The notes under the pieces are model-generated. The model had not been told where the DNA came from. It worked only from the letters and a program-made list of their open reading frames with translations, and ran no database searches. From Lachnospiraceae bacterium (GTDB lineage: Bacteria; Bacillota; Clostridia; Lachnospirales; Lachnospiraceae): a DNA stretch of 6,990 nucleotides. Positions 1 to 6,415 of this stretch are shown here, piece after piece. Position 1 is the stretch's first letter. Every line of letters begins with the position of its first letter. The stretch lies in the NCBI GenBank assembly GCA_017961385.1, contig JAGCXJ010000303.1, forward strand, positions 1 through 6,990, given 5' to 3'. A program made the translations under genes and the position numbers.

Positions 1-744
1 TGTGTAAGGATAAGAGAAGATCTCTTTAAGAGTGATGTCGATGCCATTTTGGATGAATGGGATAAAGAAGGCATAGATTACAGAGCACTCGATCATCCCG
101 AGTATGCATATATCCTTAACAATACCGAAGACTTAAGCAGGCTTGAGTGTTTTAAAAACGGTCTTTATACTGTCATGGACCCTTCGGGTATGGAGGTTTG
201 CGAGAATGCAAATATAATGCAGGGTGATCTTATTATAGATGTCTGTGCGGCACCGGGGTCTAAGAGTCTTCATGCAGTAAGCAAGGGTGCCATTGTAGAT
301 GCAAGAGATATATCGCTACATAAGGTCTCTGTTATCGAAGAGAACATTAAGAGGCTCAATGCAGACAATATCTCAGCAAAGGTATGGGATGCCACGGTTT
401 ATGATGATTCATCAAAAGAAAAGGCGGATGTCGTTATAGCCGATGTTCCGTGCTCTGGATTCGGGGTCATCGGAAGAAAACCCGACATTAAGAGAAACGT
501 GACCAAGGACAGCCTGGATTCTATTGTCCTGCTTCAGAAAAGCATTATTGATGTAGTATGGCAGTATGTCAAAAAAAACGGATATCTCATGTATTCTACC
601 TGTACGCTCAGGAAGGCTGAAAATGAGGAAATGGTTGATTATATAATCTCAAAGTATCCGTTTAAGATTGAGTATATCAAGACACAGTTTCCGGATGATG
701 AACATGACGGATTTTTTATCGCGAGGTTAAAACGGATTGGTTGA
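1..744 (+). CDS. rsmB: 16S rRNA (cytosine-C5)-methyltransferase RsmB, 5'-truncated by window edge
   Basis: RsmB methylates C967 (E. coli numbering) of 16S rRNA at carbon 5, using S-adenosylmethionine, in the cytoplasm. The reading frame is open from base 1 and gives 247 codons. Full-length RsmB is about 430-450 aa, so the NusB-like RNA-binding domain and the true start lie to the left. The visible start of the frame reads CVRI, matching the family's 'CVRVN' segment. The SAM-binding motif DVCAAPGSKS begins at 238. Motif IV, DVPCSGFG, begins at 442 with its Cys codon at 451. Motif VI, YSTCT, has its Cys codon at 601; the two cysteines are the catalytic pair of m5C methyltransferases. The C-terminus DGFFIARLKR is typical. 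The usual 'QD' ahead of motif I reads MD here, and GGK reads GSK, so this copy is somewhat divergent. The TGA stop lies inside the start of rlmN. A TTG at 49 is an internal codon, not the start. Confidence 0.93.
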   Translation, partial: CVRIREDLFKSDVDAILDEWDKEGIDYRALDHPEYAYILNNTEDLSRLECFKNGLYTVMDPSGMEVCENANIMQGDLIIDVCAAPGSKSLHAVSKGAIVDARDISLHKVSVIEENIKRLNADNISAKVWDATVYDDSSKEKADVVIADVPCSGFGVIGRKPDIKRNVTKDSLDSIVLLQKSIIDVVWQYVKKNGYLMYSTCTLRKAENEEMVDYIISKYPFKIEYIKTQFPDDEHDGFFIARLKRIG

Positions 745-1768
745 CATAAAATCACTTACCAAAGCAGAACTTGAAGAGGAATTTGCTTCAAAGGATCTAA
801 AGAAGTTCAGGGCAGGTCAGGTGTATGACTGGATGCATGTCAAACTTGCAAGATCATTTGATGAGATGACAAATCTTTCAAAGGATCTCAGGACGAGACT
901 GGCTGACGAGTATGACTATACATCCTTAAAGATCGAGAGAGTTAAGGAATCTGCCATTGACGGTACAGCCAAGTGTCTGTTTGAACTTATCGACGGCAAC
1001 TTTGTTGAGAGTGTATTTATGCGCTACAAGCACGGCAACAGCGTATGTATCTCATCGCAGGTCGGCTGCAGGATGGGATGCCGTTTCTGCGCTTCGACTC
1101 TTGACGGTCTTGTCAGAAGCCTAAAGCCCAGCGAGATGTTAGATCAGATATATGCAATATCACATCATATGGGAGAGAGGATTTCAAACATTGTTGTGAT
1201 GGGCATGGGAGAACCTCTTGACAACTTTGATAATCTCTTAAGGTTTATAGAACTCATAACAAACACAGACGGACTCAATATAAGTGCGAGAAATATCACA
1301 GTATCGACCTGCGGACTGGTAGAAAAGATAAGGGAACTTGCTGATAAAAGACTTGCCATAACACTTGCGCTGTCACTGCACGCAGCAAGTGACGAGCAAA
1401 GAAGAAAACTGATGCCTGTAGCCAACAGATACTCGATAGAGGAACTGATGCAGGCATGCGCATACTATTTTGAGACTACAGGCAGACGCATTAGCTTTGA
1501 ATACAGCCTGGTTTCAGGTGTGAATGATACCATAGAGGATGCCCAGAGACTGTCTGTACTGGCAAAAAGGGTTTCGGCTCATATCAACCTCATACCTGTC
1601 AATCCGATCAAAGAGCGTGATTACAGGCGCGGGAGCAGGGATGAGATCCTTGCATTTAAAAATAAACTTGAAAAAAATGGAATAAATGTTACTATAAGAA
1701 GGGAAATGGGACAGGACATCGACGGAGCCTGTGGACAATTAAGAAGACGTAAGCTTACTGAAGAATAG
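737..1768 (+). CDS. rlmN: Dual-specificity RNA methyltransferase RlmN (radical SAM)
   Basis: RlmN makes 2-methyladenosine at A2503 of 23S rRNA and at A37 of some tRNAs (E. coli numbering) by radical SAM chemistry. The product is 343 aa, the usual family length. The 4Fe-4S motif CxxxCxxC is Cys111, Cys115 and Cys118. Cys104, in VCISSQVGC, corresponds to the conserved E. coli Cys118. Cys332, in DGACGQL near the C-terminus, corresponds to Cys355, the residue that carries the transferable methyl. GMGEP (156-160), STCG (190-193) and SLHA (213-216) are further family motifs. The start is a TTG that overlaps the last 8 nt of rsmB. A GAGG at 723-726 lies 10 nt upstream, and no better start is present, so translation is probably coupled to rsmB. 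The stop codon falls in the loop of a hairpin described separately. Assignment to RlmN rather than Cfr rests on context and sequence; Cfr is usually not in this operon. Confidence 0.96.
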   Translation: MVDIKSLTKAELEEEFASKDLKKFRAGQVYDWMHVKLARSFDEMTNLSKDLRTRLADEYDYTSLKIERVKESAIDGTAKCLFELIDGNFVESVFMRYKHGNSVCISSQVGCRMGCRFCASTLDGLVRSLKPSEMLDQIYAISHHMGERISNIVVMGMGEPLDNFDNLLRFIELITNTDGLNISARNITVSTCGLVEKIRELADKRLAITLALSLHAASDEQRRKLMPVANRYSIEELMQACAYYFETTGRRISFEYSLVSGVNDTIEDAQRLSVLAKRVSAHINLIPVNPIKERDYRRGSRDEILAFKNKLEKNGINVTIRREMGQDIDGACGQLRRRKLTEE

Positions 1769-1794
1769 GTTTTTCGGTAGACTTACTTTTGTTG
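1749..1794 (+). terminator. Long imperfect hairpin with T run, possible attenuator between rlmN and prpC
   Basis: The arms 1749-1765 and 1770-1786 can form a 17-position stem closed by the tetraloop TAGG (1766-1769). I count 13 Watson-Crick pairs, three G-T wobbles (1755/1780, 1759/1776, 1763/1772) and one C-A mismatch (1754/1781). TTTTGTTG follows at 1787. The rlmN stop codon TAG sits in the loop. The stem has few GC pairs and only four T's in a row before a G, so it would be a weak or leaky terminator. It could equally be an mRNA-stability or processing element. Because all downstream operon genes are on the same strand, partial read-through would set rlmN and prpC-prkC levels separately. 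This comes from hand folding only; no energy was computed. Confidence 0.45.
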
Positions 1795-1822
1795 CGTCTT
1801 TATATCGGGAAACGGTAAAAAC

Positions 1823-2569
1823 ATGTTAAAGACATTTTCAATCACTGACATCGGAAAGAGAAGAAAACTTAATCAGGACTACGTTTATACATCAGAGATG
1901 CCTGTAGGACATCTTGCAAATCTGTTTCTTGTAGCAGACGGTATGGGCGGTCATAATGCAGGCGATTATGCATCAAGATATACTATCGAGACTATTGTAG
2001 ACGAGATCAGCAAGTCAAATGATGAATCACCAGTATTTGTTCTTGAAAAAGCGATCAAGAGAGCTAACAGTCTGATAAGACAGAAATCCGAAGAAGAGAC
2101 GGAACTTAACGGTATGGGAACGACAGTTGTTGCCGCTACGATAGAAGGAAACAAGCTATGCGTGGCAAATGTCGGCGACAGCAGACTGTACATAATAAAT
2201 AACAGAGAGATAAGACAGATCACAAGAGACCATTCTCTTGTGGAGGAAATGGTCAGGATGGGCGGTCTCAAGAGAGAGATGGCAAGAAATCATCCCGACA
2301 AGAATATCATCACGAGGGCTATAGGTGCGCTCAATGATGTTGACGTTGATTTTTTTGAAGTAAGACTCAACAAAGGCGATACGATCCTTATGTGCTCTGA
2401 CGGACTCAGCAACATGATAGAGGACGAGGAGATCAGAATGATCATGCAGGGACAGAGAGATATCGTCGAGAAGGCGGAGAGTCTTGTTAAGGCTGCTAAC
2501 AACAACGGAGGCAAGGACAACATTGCTGTTGTTCTGGTTGAGCCCTTCGCGGATGAGGAAGATAGATGA
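1823..2569 (+). CDS. prpC: PP2C-family Ser/Thr protein phosphatase (PrpC/Stp)
   Basis: This is a cytoplasmic metal-dependent phosphatase that removes phosphate from Ser/Thr residues and opposes the kinase PrkC encoded next to it. The 248-aa product is a stand-alone PP2C domain of the usual bacterial length. Metal-binding aspartates are visible at Asp19 (in NQD), Asp39 (in DGMGGH, 39-44), Asp193 (in CSDG) and Asp232 (in GGKDN). Arg13/14 lies in the phosphate-binding region. GMGTT (97-101), VGDSR (117-121) and DHS (136-138) are the other expected motifs. The ATG at 1823 begins the conserved 'TDIGKRRKLNQD' N-terminus closely. Its ribosome binding site is poor: only GGGA at 1807-1810 and CGG at 1813-1815 precede it, unlike the strong sites of its neighbours. 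The stop overlaps the prkC start as ATGA. Some annotations use the symbol stp for this family. Confidence 0.96.
   Translation: MLKTFSITDIGKRRKLNQDYVYTSEMPVGHLANLFLVADGMGGHNAGDYASRYTIETIVDEISKSNDESPVFVLEKAIKRANSLIRQKSEEETELNGMGTTVVAATIEGNKLCVANVGDSRLYIINNREIRQITRDHSLVEEMVRMGGLKREMARNHPDKNIITRAIGALNDVDVDFFEVRLNKGDTILMCSDGLSNMIEDEEIRMIMQGQRDIVEKAESLVKAANNNGGKDNIAVVLVEPFADEEDR
2555..2560 (+). promoter_or_regulatory. Ribosome binding site of prkC
   Basis: GAGGAA lies inside the last codons of prpC, five bases ahead of the ATG at 2566. This favours that start over the in-frame ATG at 2581 (residue 6), which has no comparable site. With the ATGA overlap, it suggests that kinase translation is coupled to phosphatase translation. 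Confidence 0.7.
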
Positions 2570-4641
2570 TTAAGATCGGTATGACTTTGGGTGATCGTTA
2601 CGAGATCCTCGAGAAGATAGGCACCGGCGGAATGTCGGATGTATATAAAGCAAAAGACGGTAAGCTTAACCGTTTTGTAGCCGTAAAGGTTCTCAAGCAG
2701 GAATTTGCCGAGAACGCTAATTTTGTGTCCAAGTTTAAGACTGAAGCGCAGGCTGCAGCAGGCATGATGCATCCTAACATCGTTAACGTATATGATGTTG
2801 GCGAAGAGGGCGGTACTCACTACATCGTCATGGAGCTTGTTGAGGGTATCACACTCAAGAAGTATATTGAAAAGAAATCAAGACTCTCTATAAAAGAGAC
2901 TATAAGTATTGCGATACAGGTATCCATGGGTATCGAGGCGGCTCATAACAACCATATCATTCACAGAGATATCAAGCCGCAGAATATCATGATATCTAAG
3001 GAAGGCAAGGTAAAGGTTACGGATTTCGGTATTGCCAAGGCTGTAAGCTCCAATACCATAACCAGCAACGTTATGGGATCTGTACACTATACATCGCCTG
3101 AACAGGCAAGAGGCGGATTCTCCGATGAGAAGAGCGATATCTACAGCCTGGGTATCACAATGTTTGAAATGCTCACAGGACGTGTGCCGTTTAACGGTGA
3201 AACTACTGTTGCGATAGCTATCAAGCATATCCAGGAGCCAATGCCCTCGCCGAGAGAATATGTGGCTGAGATACCGATAAGCGTAGAACAGATCGTATTC
3301 AAGTGTACACAGAAGAGTCCTGACAGAAGATATCAGAGCATGTCTGAGCTTATCGCTGATCTGAAGAGATCTCTCATGAAGCCTGACGAGGATTTCGTAA
3401 AGATATCAGATCCTGATGAGGATGCAGCTACAAAGATGGTCACGGAAGCTGACATGCGTCAGATAAAGAGCAAGACCGAGAGGATAGCTGTTGATGACAT
3501 ACGCATGCGTACCGGAGATGACGTTATGGATGCGCCTGCAAGAAGACCCAAGAACTCAGCAAAGGCAAGGAATGCAAAAGCATCTAAGTCTAAGCCTTCA
3601 AAGAATGCAAGAAATACATCCAAGCAGCAACCTCCAAAGAAGAGAAGACCGGAGAATGTAAAACCTGAAAAGAGGAGAGCTAAGCAAGCTCCTGCAAGGG
3701 AGAGTGCACCTGATGATGAGTTTATGGAGAAGCTCACAACGGTACTTGCCATTGTGGCAGCTCTTATCATAGGAATCCTTATAATCTTCTTTGTGGGAAG
3801 ACATTTTGGACTTTTTGAGTTTACAACCAGTGATACTGATATCACTGATCAGATAGAAGACCTGGCTGTAGTGACAGAAGAACCGACTCCTCAGACAGAC
3901 GGTGATATAAATGACGGAAAGATCGAGGTTCCGAATGTCATAAATATGTCTTATGCAGAAGCGGTTGCCACTCTTAACAAGAAGGGATTCAAGCAGATAG
4001 AGAAGGTACAGATGTCTTCAAGTACCGTTAACAAGGGCAATGTAGCAGAACAGACGCCGGCAGCGGGAGAGAGAGCCGAAAAGGAGGATACGATCGTGCT
4101 GGCTGTGAGCACGGGTGCTGAGATCGTACAGGTCAAGGTCCCCAATGTCATCGGTCTTTCAGAGATGGATGCAACAGCAGTGCTTGTTGAACACGGACTT
4201 CAGGTCGGAGCAGTAACAGAGGCAAATGATCCCGATACGAATCTGATCGACAAGGTCTGCTATCAGTCATATGCAGCTGAAGTTACTGTAGAGAGCGGGA
4301 CAAAGATTGACCTTAGGATATCTACAGGTACGGGAGAGAAAGTGTATTTCTATGTCGGAAATATAGAAAGCCCGGGAAGCGAGGACAGCGAGTATGCACC
4401 GGGAAGCGAAGCAACGGTCATTCTGTCAACTCTTGAAGGAACAGAGCTAAAGAGAGAGACTGTAACATCATTCCCCGTATCAATGAACATCACAGGAATA
4501 ACCGGAAGCGGTGACGGAGTCATAACTATCATTTACAATGTTACGATACCGGGTTCGATAGATGCGGATGGAAATACTATATCTGAAGCAACATCGGAGG
4601 AGAGAACGGTAAGAAGGTCGGTTAAGTTCTCAGAGGAATAG
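2566..4641 (+). CDS. prkC: PASTA-domain Ser/Thr protein kinase PrkC (StkP/PknB family)
   Basis: This is a membrane-spanning eukaryotic-type kinase that links signals from cell-wall fragments to phosphorylation of cytoplasmic proteins. The product is 691 aa. The kinase domain covers about residues 11-270: glycine loop GTGGMSD (19-25), Lys41 in VAVK, Glu60, HRDIKPQN (133-140, catalytic Asp135), DFG (153-155), activation-loop Thr164 and Thr166, and SPEQARG (177-183). A flexible linker rich in Lys/Arg/Ser/Pro follows (about 323-378). A single transmembrane helix lies at about 390-411. Outside the cell are two PASTA repeats, about 452-517 and 522-588, each opening with VPNVI. A roughly 100-residue C-terminal region (about 592-691) looks beta-rich and may match the Ig-like end of B. 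subtilis PrkC. Two PASTA units is fewer than the three in B. subtilis. It overlaps prpC by 4 nt and lies 9 nt ahead of rsgA. Confidence 0.96.
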   Translation: MIKIGMTLGDRYEILEKIGTGGMSDVYKAKDGKLNRFVAVKVLKQEFAENANFVSKFKTEAQAAAGMMHPNIVNVYDVGEEGGTHYIVMELVEGITLKKYIEKKSRLSIKETISIAIQVSMGIEAAHNNHIIHRDIKPQNIMISKEGKVKVTDFGIAKAVSSNTITSNVMGSVHYTSPEQARGGFSDEKSDIYSLGITMFEMLTGRVPFNGETTVAIAIKHIQEPMPSPREYVAEIPISVEQIVFKCTQKSPDRRYQSMSELIADLKRSLMKPDEDFVKISDPDEDAATKMVTEADMRQIKSKTERIAVDDIRMRTGDDVMDAPARRPKNSAKARNAKASKSKPSKNARNTSKQQPPKKRRPENVKPEKRRAKQAPARESAPDDEFMEKLTTVLAIVAALIIGILIIFFVGRHFGLFEFTTSDTDITDQIEDLAVVTEEPTPQTDGDINDGKIEVPNVINMSYAEAVATLNKKGFKQIEKVQMSSSTVNKGNVAEQTPAAGERAEKEDTIVLAVSTGAEIVQVKVPNVIGLSEMDATAVLVEHGLQVGAVTEANDPDTNLIDKVCYQSYAAEVTVESGTKIDLRISTGTGEKVYFYVGNIESPGSEDSEYAPGSEATVILSTLEGTELKRETVTSFPVSMNITGITGSGDGVITIIYNVTIPGSIDADGNTISEATSEERTVRRSVKFSEE

Positions 4642-4650
4642 GAAACAGAT

Positions 4651-5526
4651 TTGCAGGGAAAGATAATAAAGGGAATCGCAGGATTCTACTATGTTCACAA
4701 TGGTGAACACATATATGAGTGCAAGGCAAAGGGAGTATTTCGCAAGGATAACAAGAAGCCTCTTGTCGGTGACGACTGTATCATAGAAGTCATAGATGAG
4801 GAAAAGAAGCTTGGAAACATAAGCGAGATACTGGATAGAAAGAACAGCCTTATACGTCCAAATGTGGCTAATGTCGATCAGGCATTAGTCATATTTGCAT
4901 TAGTGAAGCCTGAGCCGAATTTCAATCTTTTAGACAGATTTCTGATATTGATGAAGCAGAATGATATCCCATGCATTATAGCTTTTAACAAGACAGACCT
5001 GGCAGATGAAGAGACACTTGAAAGGGTAAGGCAGATTTATAAGGATTCAGGTCATCAGTTAATATTTACATGTGCAAAGAAAAATGAAGGCATAGAAGAT
5101 GTCAAACGGGCATTAAAGGGAAAGACTACTACGGTGGCAGGACCGAGCGGCGTCGGGAAGTCAACTCTTATAAACCTTATTCAGGATAACAGAAAGATGG
5201 AGACCGGGGATATCTCCGAAAAGATAGAAAGAGGAAAGCATACGACCAGACACAGTGAACTGATCGCTCTGGATGATAATTCATACATATTTGACACACC
5301 CGGATTTTCTTCTCTTTCACTGTTTGATATAAGCAAGGAGGAACTTGCCGAATTCTATCCCGAATTTGCGCCATACGAACAAGGTTGCAGATTTGATAAC
5401 TGTATTCACAGGAATGAACCTGTCTGCGGTGTCAAACAGGCTGTGGATGACGGCCTGATAAGCAGAGTAAGATATGAGAATTATCTATTACTCCTTTCGG
5501 AATGTGAAAATGCAAGACGCTGGTGA
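4651..5526 (+). CDS. rsgA: Ribosome small-subunit maturation GTPase RsgA
   Basis: RsgA (YjeQ/CpgA) is a circularly permuted GTPase that binds the 30S subunit late in assembly and checks the decoding centre. The product is 291 aa, a normal length. An N-terminal OB-fold (about 1-70) opens with MQGKIIKGIAGFYYV, which fits the family's beginning well and supports the TTG start. AGGAA at 4640-4644 lies six bases ahead of it. The permuted motif order is visible: G4 NKTD (113-116), G5 CAKK (141-144), G1 P-loop GPSGVGKS (164-171), G2 loop RGKHTTRH (194-201), then G3 DTPG (215-218). The zinc site is Cys246, Cys251, His253 and Cys259. A Thr cluster (159-161) precedes the P-loop; in B. subtilis the kinase PrkC phosphorylates this protein. 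It is the last gene before a terminator; rpe and thiN do not follow. Confidence 0.97.
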   Translation: MQGKIIKGIAGFYYVHNGEHIYECKAKGVFRKDNKKPLVGDDCIIEVIDEEKKLGNISEILDRKNSLIRPNVANVDQALVIFALVKPEPNFNLLDRFLILMKQNDIPCIIAFNKTDLADEETLERVRQIYKDSGHQLIFTCAKKNEGIEDVKRALKGKTTTVAGPSGVGKSTLINLIQDNRKMETGDISEKIERGKHTTRHSELIALDDNSYIFDTPGFSSLSLFDISKEELAEFYPEFAPYEQGCRFDNCIHRNEPVCGVKQAVDDGLISRVRYENYLLLLSECENARRW

Positions 5527-5562
5527 TAGTTATTAAAATTCTAGAAAAAACAGATTTAGACG

Positions 5563-5591
5563 AACTGCCGTAAAACGGCAGTTTTTTATTT
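5563..5591 (+). terminator. Intrinsic terminator ending the rsmB-rsgA operon
   Basis: The arms AACTGCCG (5563-5570) and CGGCAGTT (5576-5583) are exact complements forming an 8-bp GC-containing stem with a five-base loop, TAAAA. A T-rich tail follows (six T's at 5582-5587, then ATTT). It lies 36 bases after the rsgA stop. The short stretch between the stop and the stem shows no gene. Confidence 0.93.
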
Positions 5592-5630
5592 GTTTGCAAA
5601 ATAAATTTATTGAAATTCGATTATTTAGTA

Positions 5631-5660
5631 TTGACAAGCCCTTAAGGAAGTGGTATACCA
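5631..5660 (+). promoter_or_regulatory. Strong sigma-A-type promoter with palindromic extended -10
   Basis: A perfect -35 box TTGACA (5631-5636) is separated by 17 bases from TATACC (5654-5659). TGG just upstream makes an extended -10 (TGgTATACC). The 20-odd bases ahead of the -35 are strongly AT-rich and could act as an UP element. Transcription would begin near 5666, giving a leader of about 36 nt to the ATG at 5702. TGGTATACCA (5651-5660) is a perfect 10-bp palindrome covering the -10. It could be an operator, although GTATAC can also arise simply from the extended -10 shape. Confidence 0.75.
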
Positions 5661-5688
5661 TAATCATGATATGAATTCAGATGACAAC

Positions 5689-5694
5689 GGAGGA
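5689..5694 (+). promoter_or_regulatory. Ribosome binding site that fixes the DUF2975 gene start
   Basis: GGAGGA lies seven bases before the ATG at 5702, an ideal distance. An in-frame ATG at 5681 would place this site inside the coding region, and that ATG has no Shine-Dalgarno sequence of its own, so 5702 is chosen. Confidence 0.88.
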
Positions 5695-5701
5695 AACAAA
5701 A

Positions 5702-6181
5702 ATGAGATCTGAAGCATTAGCCAAGTGGCTTAAGATAATAATAATCGGTGTGGGAGTCTGCGGACTTCTTACATATATGGTCATACTGCCGAGATTTGGC
5801 ATGTACCTGGTCGAGCAGCGAGCAATGTTAGAAAAGAATCTGAGTCCGTGGATGATCCTCTTATGGGCAAGTGCAGTGCCTTGTTATGCGGTGCTCATCT
5901 TGGGATGGAGGATATCATCAAATATCGGAAAGGATGAATCTTTTTCAGTTGAGAATGCAAAGTATCTTAAATGGATAGCATACCTTGCTATGGGAGATTC
6001 GATATTTGTTTTTGTAGCTCATGTGATCTTTTTGATCCTTGATATTTCAGCAGCTGTTGTGATGATGGTTATCATAGTGATAGTGGTGATCGGCATAGCG
6101 ATATCTACAGCGGCTGCGGCACTTTCACATCTGGTGATGAAAGCTGCTGAGATAAAGGAAGAAAATGAGCTTACGATTTAA
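5702..6181 (+). CDS. DUF2975 family membrane protein (YoaS-like)
   Basis: The 159-aa product is almost entirely four hydrophobic segments, at about 11-31, 50-69, 89-113 and 117-145. No signal peptide or catalytic motif is visible. The central stretch NIGKDESFSVENAKYLK (74-90) and the C-terminus LSHLVMKAAEIKEENELTI resemble the DUF2975 family, which includes B. subtilis YoaS. I made this match from memory of the family pattern. The molecular function is unknown. In many Firmicutes the family is encoded immediately ahead of a small Cro/C1-type regulator, as here, where the next start codon is 12 nt away. A plausible inference is that the membrane protein modulates, or is controlled by, that regulator. 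The gene follows its own strong promoter and is thus transcribed separately from the upstream operon. Confidence 0.85.
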   Translation: MRSEALAKWLKIIIIGVGVCGLLTYMVILPRFGMYLVEQRAMLEKNLSPWMILLWASAVPCYAVLILGWRISSNIGKDESFSVENAKYLKWIAYLAMGDSIFVFVAHVIFLILDISAAVVMMVIIVIVVIGIAISTAAAALSHLVMKAAEIKEENELTI

Positions 6182-6188
6182 GAGGTGA
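6182..6188 (+). promoter_or_regulatory. Ribosome binding site that fixes the HTH gene start
   Basis: GAGGTGA is a seven-base match to the anti-Shine-Dalgarno complement and sits five bases before the ATG at 6194. An in-frame GTG at 6185 lies inside this site and therefore cannot be the start. The site begins directly after the TAA of the upstream gene. Confidence 0.88.
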
Positions 6189-6193
6189 TTTGG

Positions 6194-6415
6194 ATGGGAC
6201 ATCTGGTTTTCAATATTGATGTGATGCTCGCAAAGAGAAAGATGAGCGTTACTGAATTATCGAATAAATTGGGGCTGACTCTTGCAAATCTGTCGATCCT
6301 AAAAAACGGGAAGGCAAAGGCAGTGAAGGTCAGCACTATTGAACAGCTGTGCAGAATTTTAAAATGCCAGCCGGGGGATCTTATGGAATATGTGGAGGAT
6401 GAAGACGATGAATAG
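6194..6415 (+). CDS. Cro/C1-type helix-turn-helix regulator (YozG-like)
   Basis: The 73-aa product is a single DNA-binding domain. NIDVMLAKRKMSVTELS opens the five-helix Xre fold. The helix-turn-helix covers about residues 17-38 (SVTELSNKLGLTLANLSILK), with Leu27-Thr29 around the turn and ANLSILK in the recognition helix. STIEQLCRILKCQPGDLMEY (47-66) is the usual closing part of the domain in this family. The tail is acidic (EDEDDE). The size and partner gene match the B. subtilis YozG type of regulator, which accompanies DUF2975 proteins. It has no sensor domain, so any signal would have to come through a partner, the neighbouring membrane proteins being the obvious candidates (inference). 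A likely target is its own promoter, but that is not shown by the sequence. It overlaps the next gene by 8 nt. Confidence 0.92.
   Translation: MGHLVFNIDVMLAKRKMSVTELSNKLGLTLANLSILKNGKAKAVKVSTIEQLCRILKCQPGDLMEYVEDEDDE
6394..6399 (+). promoter_or_regulatory. Ribosome binding site of the downstream membrane-protein gene
   Basis: GGAGGA lies within the last codons of the HTH gene, eight bases ahead of the ATG at 6408. It supports that ATG as a real start and implies translational coupling with the regulator. Confidence 0.75.

Noticed and set aside
742..753. TTGACA followed at once by TAAAAT at the rsmB/rlmN junction, looking like promoter boxes
   Set aside because: The two boxes touch with no 16-18 bp spacer, no -10 lies at the proper distance, and the bases are coding sequence of rlmN.
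1778..1806. Possible prpC promoter: TAGACT, 17 bases, TATATC
   Set aside because: Each box matches only four of six consensus bases, it overlaps the hairpin arm, and the start site would leave a leader of only about 10 nt.
2290..2820. A 176-codon open frame on the minus strand across the prpC/prkC junction
   Set aside because: It is antisense to two well-supported genes, has no ribosome binding site or domain that I recognise, and its Ser/Leu-rich composition is typical of a shadow frame.
3459..3845. A 128-codon minus-strand frame opposite the PrkC linker and membrane helix
   Set aside because: Its hydrophobic, Phe/Leu-rich look is the complement of the Lys/Arg-rich linker codons; there is no independent evidence for a gene.
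4602..4631. GAGAAC/GTTCTC inverted repeat near the end of prkC
   Set aside because: Only six base pairs with an 18-base loop and no T run; it lies in coding sequence and is likely chance.
5600..5611. AATAAATTTATT, a 12-bp AT-only palindrome
   Set aside because: It is low-complexity AT sequence upstream of the -35 and is better explained as part of an AT-rich, UP-like stretch.
5663..5679. Short palindromes ATCATGAT and TGAATTCA in the leader of the DUF2975 gene
   Set aside because: Eight-base palindromes are common in AT-rich DNA, and these do not share half-sites with each other or with TGGTATACCA.
5681..5701. Upstream ATG at 5681 as the start of the DUF2975 gene
   Set aside because: The seven extra codons contain the GGAGGA site for the ATG at 5702, and the upstream ATG has no Shine-Dalgarno sequence.
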